Below, piece by piece: positions 62,258 to 64,000 of a stretch of 64,000 nucleotides of DNA. The notes below the pieces were generated by a model that worked only from the letters and a program-made list of their open reading frames with translations, was not told the DNA's origin and did not search any database. The stretch's first letter is position 1; each line of letters starts with the position of its first letter. Origin of the DNA: Photobacterium indicum (lineage in GTDB: Bacteria; Pseudomonadota; Gammaproteobacteria; Enterobacterales; Vibrionaceae); contig NZ_PYOC01000005.1 of the NCBI RefSeq assembly GCF_003026215.1, forward strand, positions 248,001 through 312,000, written 5' to 3'. Position numbers and translations under genes: made by a program.

Positions 62258-62272
62258 GTTATGTTATAACAT
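62258..62272 (-). promoter_or_regulatory. Second Zur-box-like site, before DUF1007-NicO
   Basis: GTTATGTTATAACAT, identical to the first 15 bases of the palindrome at 57265-57282, 82 bp upstream of the DUF1007 start. The last three bases differ (CTC for AAC), so symmetry is slightly broken. Confidence 0.72.
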
Positions 62273-62327
62273 CTCAACTTGTGTATCTAGCTTTGTTTTT
62301 TGGAGCCTTAAATTTCATTTATCCGGC

Positions 62328-62386
62328 TATGCCCAAGTTACTTCAAGGTGCTCTGAATCCTGCACCTTGAGGGTTACTTGGGTATA
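62328..62386. repeat. Short copy of the dispersed palindromic element
   Basis: 59 bp: tatgcccaagttacttcaag and the inverted end caccttgagggttacttgggtata, nearly all palindrome with a short centre (ctctgaatcc). Confidence 0.78.
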
Positions 62387-62420
62387 CACTTTAAAAGTCT
62401 AATGAGCTTGGAATTGAACG

Positions 62421-62816
62421 ATGAAGACGGTAAATAGCGTATTTAAGGGCAAAGTGCGGTGGGAGGTACTGGGCTTGCTAAGCGTTTTGTTGAATGGGCT
62501 GGCTTATGCTGATGAAACACCCGCTCGTTGCGATATATATATAAAAGGCAGTGAACAGCCAGCTATTTCGTTTCCTTGTACATTTTCTCAACGGCGAGGA
62601 CATGTAACGATAACGCGATCTGATGAGGTCACTTATAGCTTTACACCTATAGGGGATACCCCTGGTAACTATGAAGATCAAAAGGGGAATGCCGTTTATA
62701 GGCAAAGAGGGCTGGGGGTCGATGGTGTGATCTTTAAATTGAAAAATGAGTCTGTTTACATTTATTGGGATGCAACAAGCTTAGAGCAAAAAACGAGCGA
62801 AAAAAAAGAGCCATAA
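62421..62816 (+). CDS. Exported protein of unknown function
   Basis: 131 residues. Signal-like N-terminus (WEVLGLLSVLLNGLAYADET), then a small beta-rich domain with two Cys (ARCDIYIKGSEQPAISFPCT) and strands GHVTITRSDEVTYSFTPIGD, and YEDQKGNAVYRQRGLGVDGV. It ends in a charged tail. I do not recognise a family. The repeat copy separates it from the Zur-like site, so zinc control is doubtful. Confidence 0.65.
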   Translation: MKTVNSVFKGKVRWEVLGLLSVLLNGLAYADETPARCDIYIKGSEQPAISFPCTFSQRRGHVTITRSDEVTYSFTPIGDTPGNYEDQKGNAVYRQRGLGVDGVIFKLKNESVYIYWDATSLEQKTSEKKEP

Positions 62817-62984
62817 TGATATTCTCATTGTAATTTAATCATAAATTCTTTCATCTGTTCTATTTTTATATCAGTGGCTTAAGTTAATCTGTAGGGATAA
62901 TGTTATATGTCGATTAAGTATCAAGGTATAAATCATCGAGCTATAAACAGAAAAAATAATTAAAACAAAAATCAAAGGGACAGC

Positions 62985-63608
62985 ATGTCTGACATACCAA
63001 AAAAAATACTGATCCTTTTTGCGCACCCATCGCAATCGCGTTCAGAAGTTAATTCACCATTGTTTGAAGCATCCAAAACTATTGATAATGTAACAACGGT
63101 AGATCTCTACAGTGAGTACCCCACATTTAGAATTAACATCGATATCGAACAGCAACGTTTGCGTGATCACGATGTTATTGTCTTTATGTTTCCACTCTAC
63201 TGGTATTCAACACCAGCGATTTTAAAAGAGTGGCAAGATTTGGTATTGGAATATGGTTTTGCTTATGGTTCAAATGGTACGGCACTACATGGTAAAAGTT
63301 TCTTATGCTCACTAACCGCTGGTGGTTCTGAAAAAGCTTATCATTCAGATGGGTATAACCATTTTACTATTCGAGAATTACTTCAACCTTTAGAGCAAAC
63401 GGCTGATCTAACGGGTATGCAGTTTCTTGCACCATTTGCTTTATTTGGATCGCGTACTGCTGTTGAAGAAAAGCGTATTCATGCACATGTCGATGATTGG
63501 AAGGAAGTTCTCGTTGCTTTGCGAGATAATAAGATGGATTTGGTACTCGCAAGTGAGTTATCAAAGCTAAATCATGATCTTCCACGACTTATTAAGGATT
63601 ACTCATGA
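62985..63608 (+). CDS. kefG: KefG-type quinone oxidoreductase-like ancillary protein
   Basis: 207 residues of the flavodoxin-fold NAD(P)H oxidoreductase family. KKILILFAHPSQSRSEVNSP at the N-terminus, VIVFMFPLYWYSTPAILKEW and GKSFLCSLTAGGSEKAYH are typical of KefF/KefG. These bind to the glutathione-gated K+ efflux channel and raise its activity. The stop overlaps the start of a KefB-type antiporter (ATGA), confirming the role. AAAGGGACAGC lies before the ATG. Confidence 0.9.
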   Translation: MSDIPKKILILFAHPSQSRSEVNSPLFEASKTIDNVTTVDLYSEYPTFRINIDIEQQRLRDHDVIVFMFPLYWYSTPAILKEWQDLVLEYGFAYGSNGTALHGKSFLCSLTAGGSEKAYHSDGYNHFTIRELLQPLEQTADLTGMQFLAPFALFGSRTAVEEKRIHAHVDDWKEVLVALRDNKMDLVLASELSKLNHDLPRLIKDYS

Positions 63609-64000
63609 CAGGGTATTTTCTTCAGGCATTTATCTATTTATTTGCGGCTGTTATTGCAGTGCCAATCGCTAAAAGATTAGGGTTAGGTTCCGTATTAGGG
63701 TACTTAATTGCAGGTGTGGTAATAGGACCTGTTATTGGTTTAGTGGGGAGCGAGACAACCACCATTCAACACTTTGCTGAATTTGGCGTTGTGATGATGT
63801 TGTTTTTAGTGGGGCTAGAGCTAGAACCAAGAATGCTTTGGGATATGCGTCATCGTCTTATTGGCTTAGGAGGGCTACAGGTTGGGCTTAGTACCTTTAT
63901 AGTTATGGCGATTGCCATGGCAATGGGAATTGGTTGGACGGTTGCTTTAACCATTGGTTTGATTTTTTCATTGTCTTCAACAGCAATTGTATTGCAGACA
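63605..64000 (+). CDS. kefB: KefB-type K+ efflux antiporter, 5' part (runs off window)
   Basis: The first 132 codons of a CPA2 monovalent cation:proton antiporter. Seen: AVPIAKRLGLGSVLGYLIAG followed by VVIGPVIGLVGSE, then HFAEFGVVMMLFLVGLELEP and LIFSLSSTAIVLQT, all standard for KefB/KefC. KefB/C lets K+ out when electrophile-glutathione adducts appear, acidifying the cytoplasm. The ATG overlaps the kefG stop. The C-terminal Rossmann domain that binds glutathione lies outside the window. Confidence 0.92.
   Translation, partial: MTGYFLQAFIYLFAAVIAVPIAKRLGLGSVLGYLIAGVVIGPVIGLVGSETTTIQHFAEFGVVMMLFLVGLELEPRMLWDMRHRLIGLGGLQVGLSTFIVMAIAMAMGIGWTVALTIGLIFSLSSTAIVLQT

Overview
The window looks like chromosomal DNA of a marine gammaproteobacterium of the Vibrionaceae, most likely Photobacterium or a close relative. 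Grounds: a VemP-type arrest peptide in front of a second SecD/SecF pair, a close relative of the Vibrio cholerae concentrative nucleoside transporter, a GH18 chitinase, Aer-like and HAMP chemoreceptors, a TAXI-TRAP transporter, OvoA, BluB, and a dispersed palindromic repeat with ends tatacccaagtt..cctcaaga, present as full copies and remnants. The DNA is AT-rich. I see no rRNA, tRNA, CRISPR array, prophage or complete insertion sequence. The species assignment is inference.

Layout. 0-3.2 kb (minus): two tandem brnQ branched-chain amino acid carriers, each preceded by a short leader ORF rich in Ile/Val/Leu codons and by alternative GTCAGC/GCTGAC hairpins, then the nucleotidase YjjG. 3.5-9.4 kb: a NADAR-RibA fusion, a small outer-membrane barrel, a CNT nucleoside transporter with a long structured 5' leader, a beta-hydroxyacid dehydrogenase and an EF-hand protein. 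9.6-13.7 kb: vemP-secD-secF. 13.8-21.3 kb: BluB, small proteins, TRAP permease plus TAXI binding protein, RecQ-family helicase. 21.5-28 kb: two chemoreceptors, an acyl-CoA ligase and a YafK-type L,D-transpeptidase-fold protein. 28.2-33.8 kb: a TetR regulator followed by a TolC/HlyD/ABC-2/ABC-2 exporter operon that carries no ATPase gene. 33.8-46.5 kb: CreA, AraC regulator, MscS channel, META-domain lipoprotein, OvoA, LhgO, two GNAT acetyltransferases and several unknowns. 46.5-47.6 kb: a gene-poor stretch. 47.6-52.7 kb: a repeat-built secreted protein, a divergent pair of periplasmic binding protein and hybrid histidine kinase, and two small stress-type proteins. 52.8-57.1 kb: FMN glutamate-synthase-like protein and chitinase. 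57.2-62.3 kb: a metal locus bounded by two Zur-box-like palindromes, made of a zinc-type ABC importer and a convergent DUF1007/NicO pair. 63-64 kb: KefG-like protein and the start of KefB.

Several loci share a theme of control by leader translation or RNA structure: the two brnQ leaders, vemP-secDF and the nucleoside transporter leader. The metal locus appears to be one zinc-responsive unit read from both ends. Intergenic spaces hold about ten copies or remnants of the dispersed palindromic element, one of them split by a second small inverted-repeat element.
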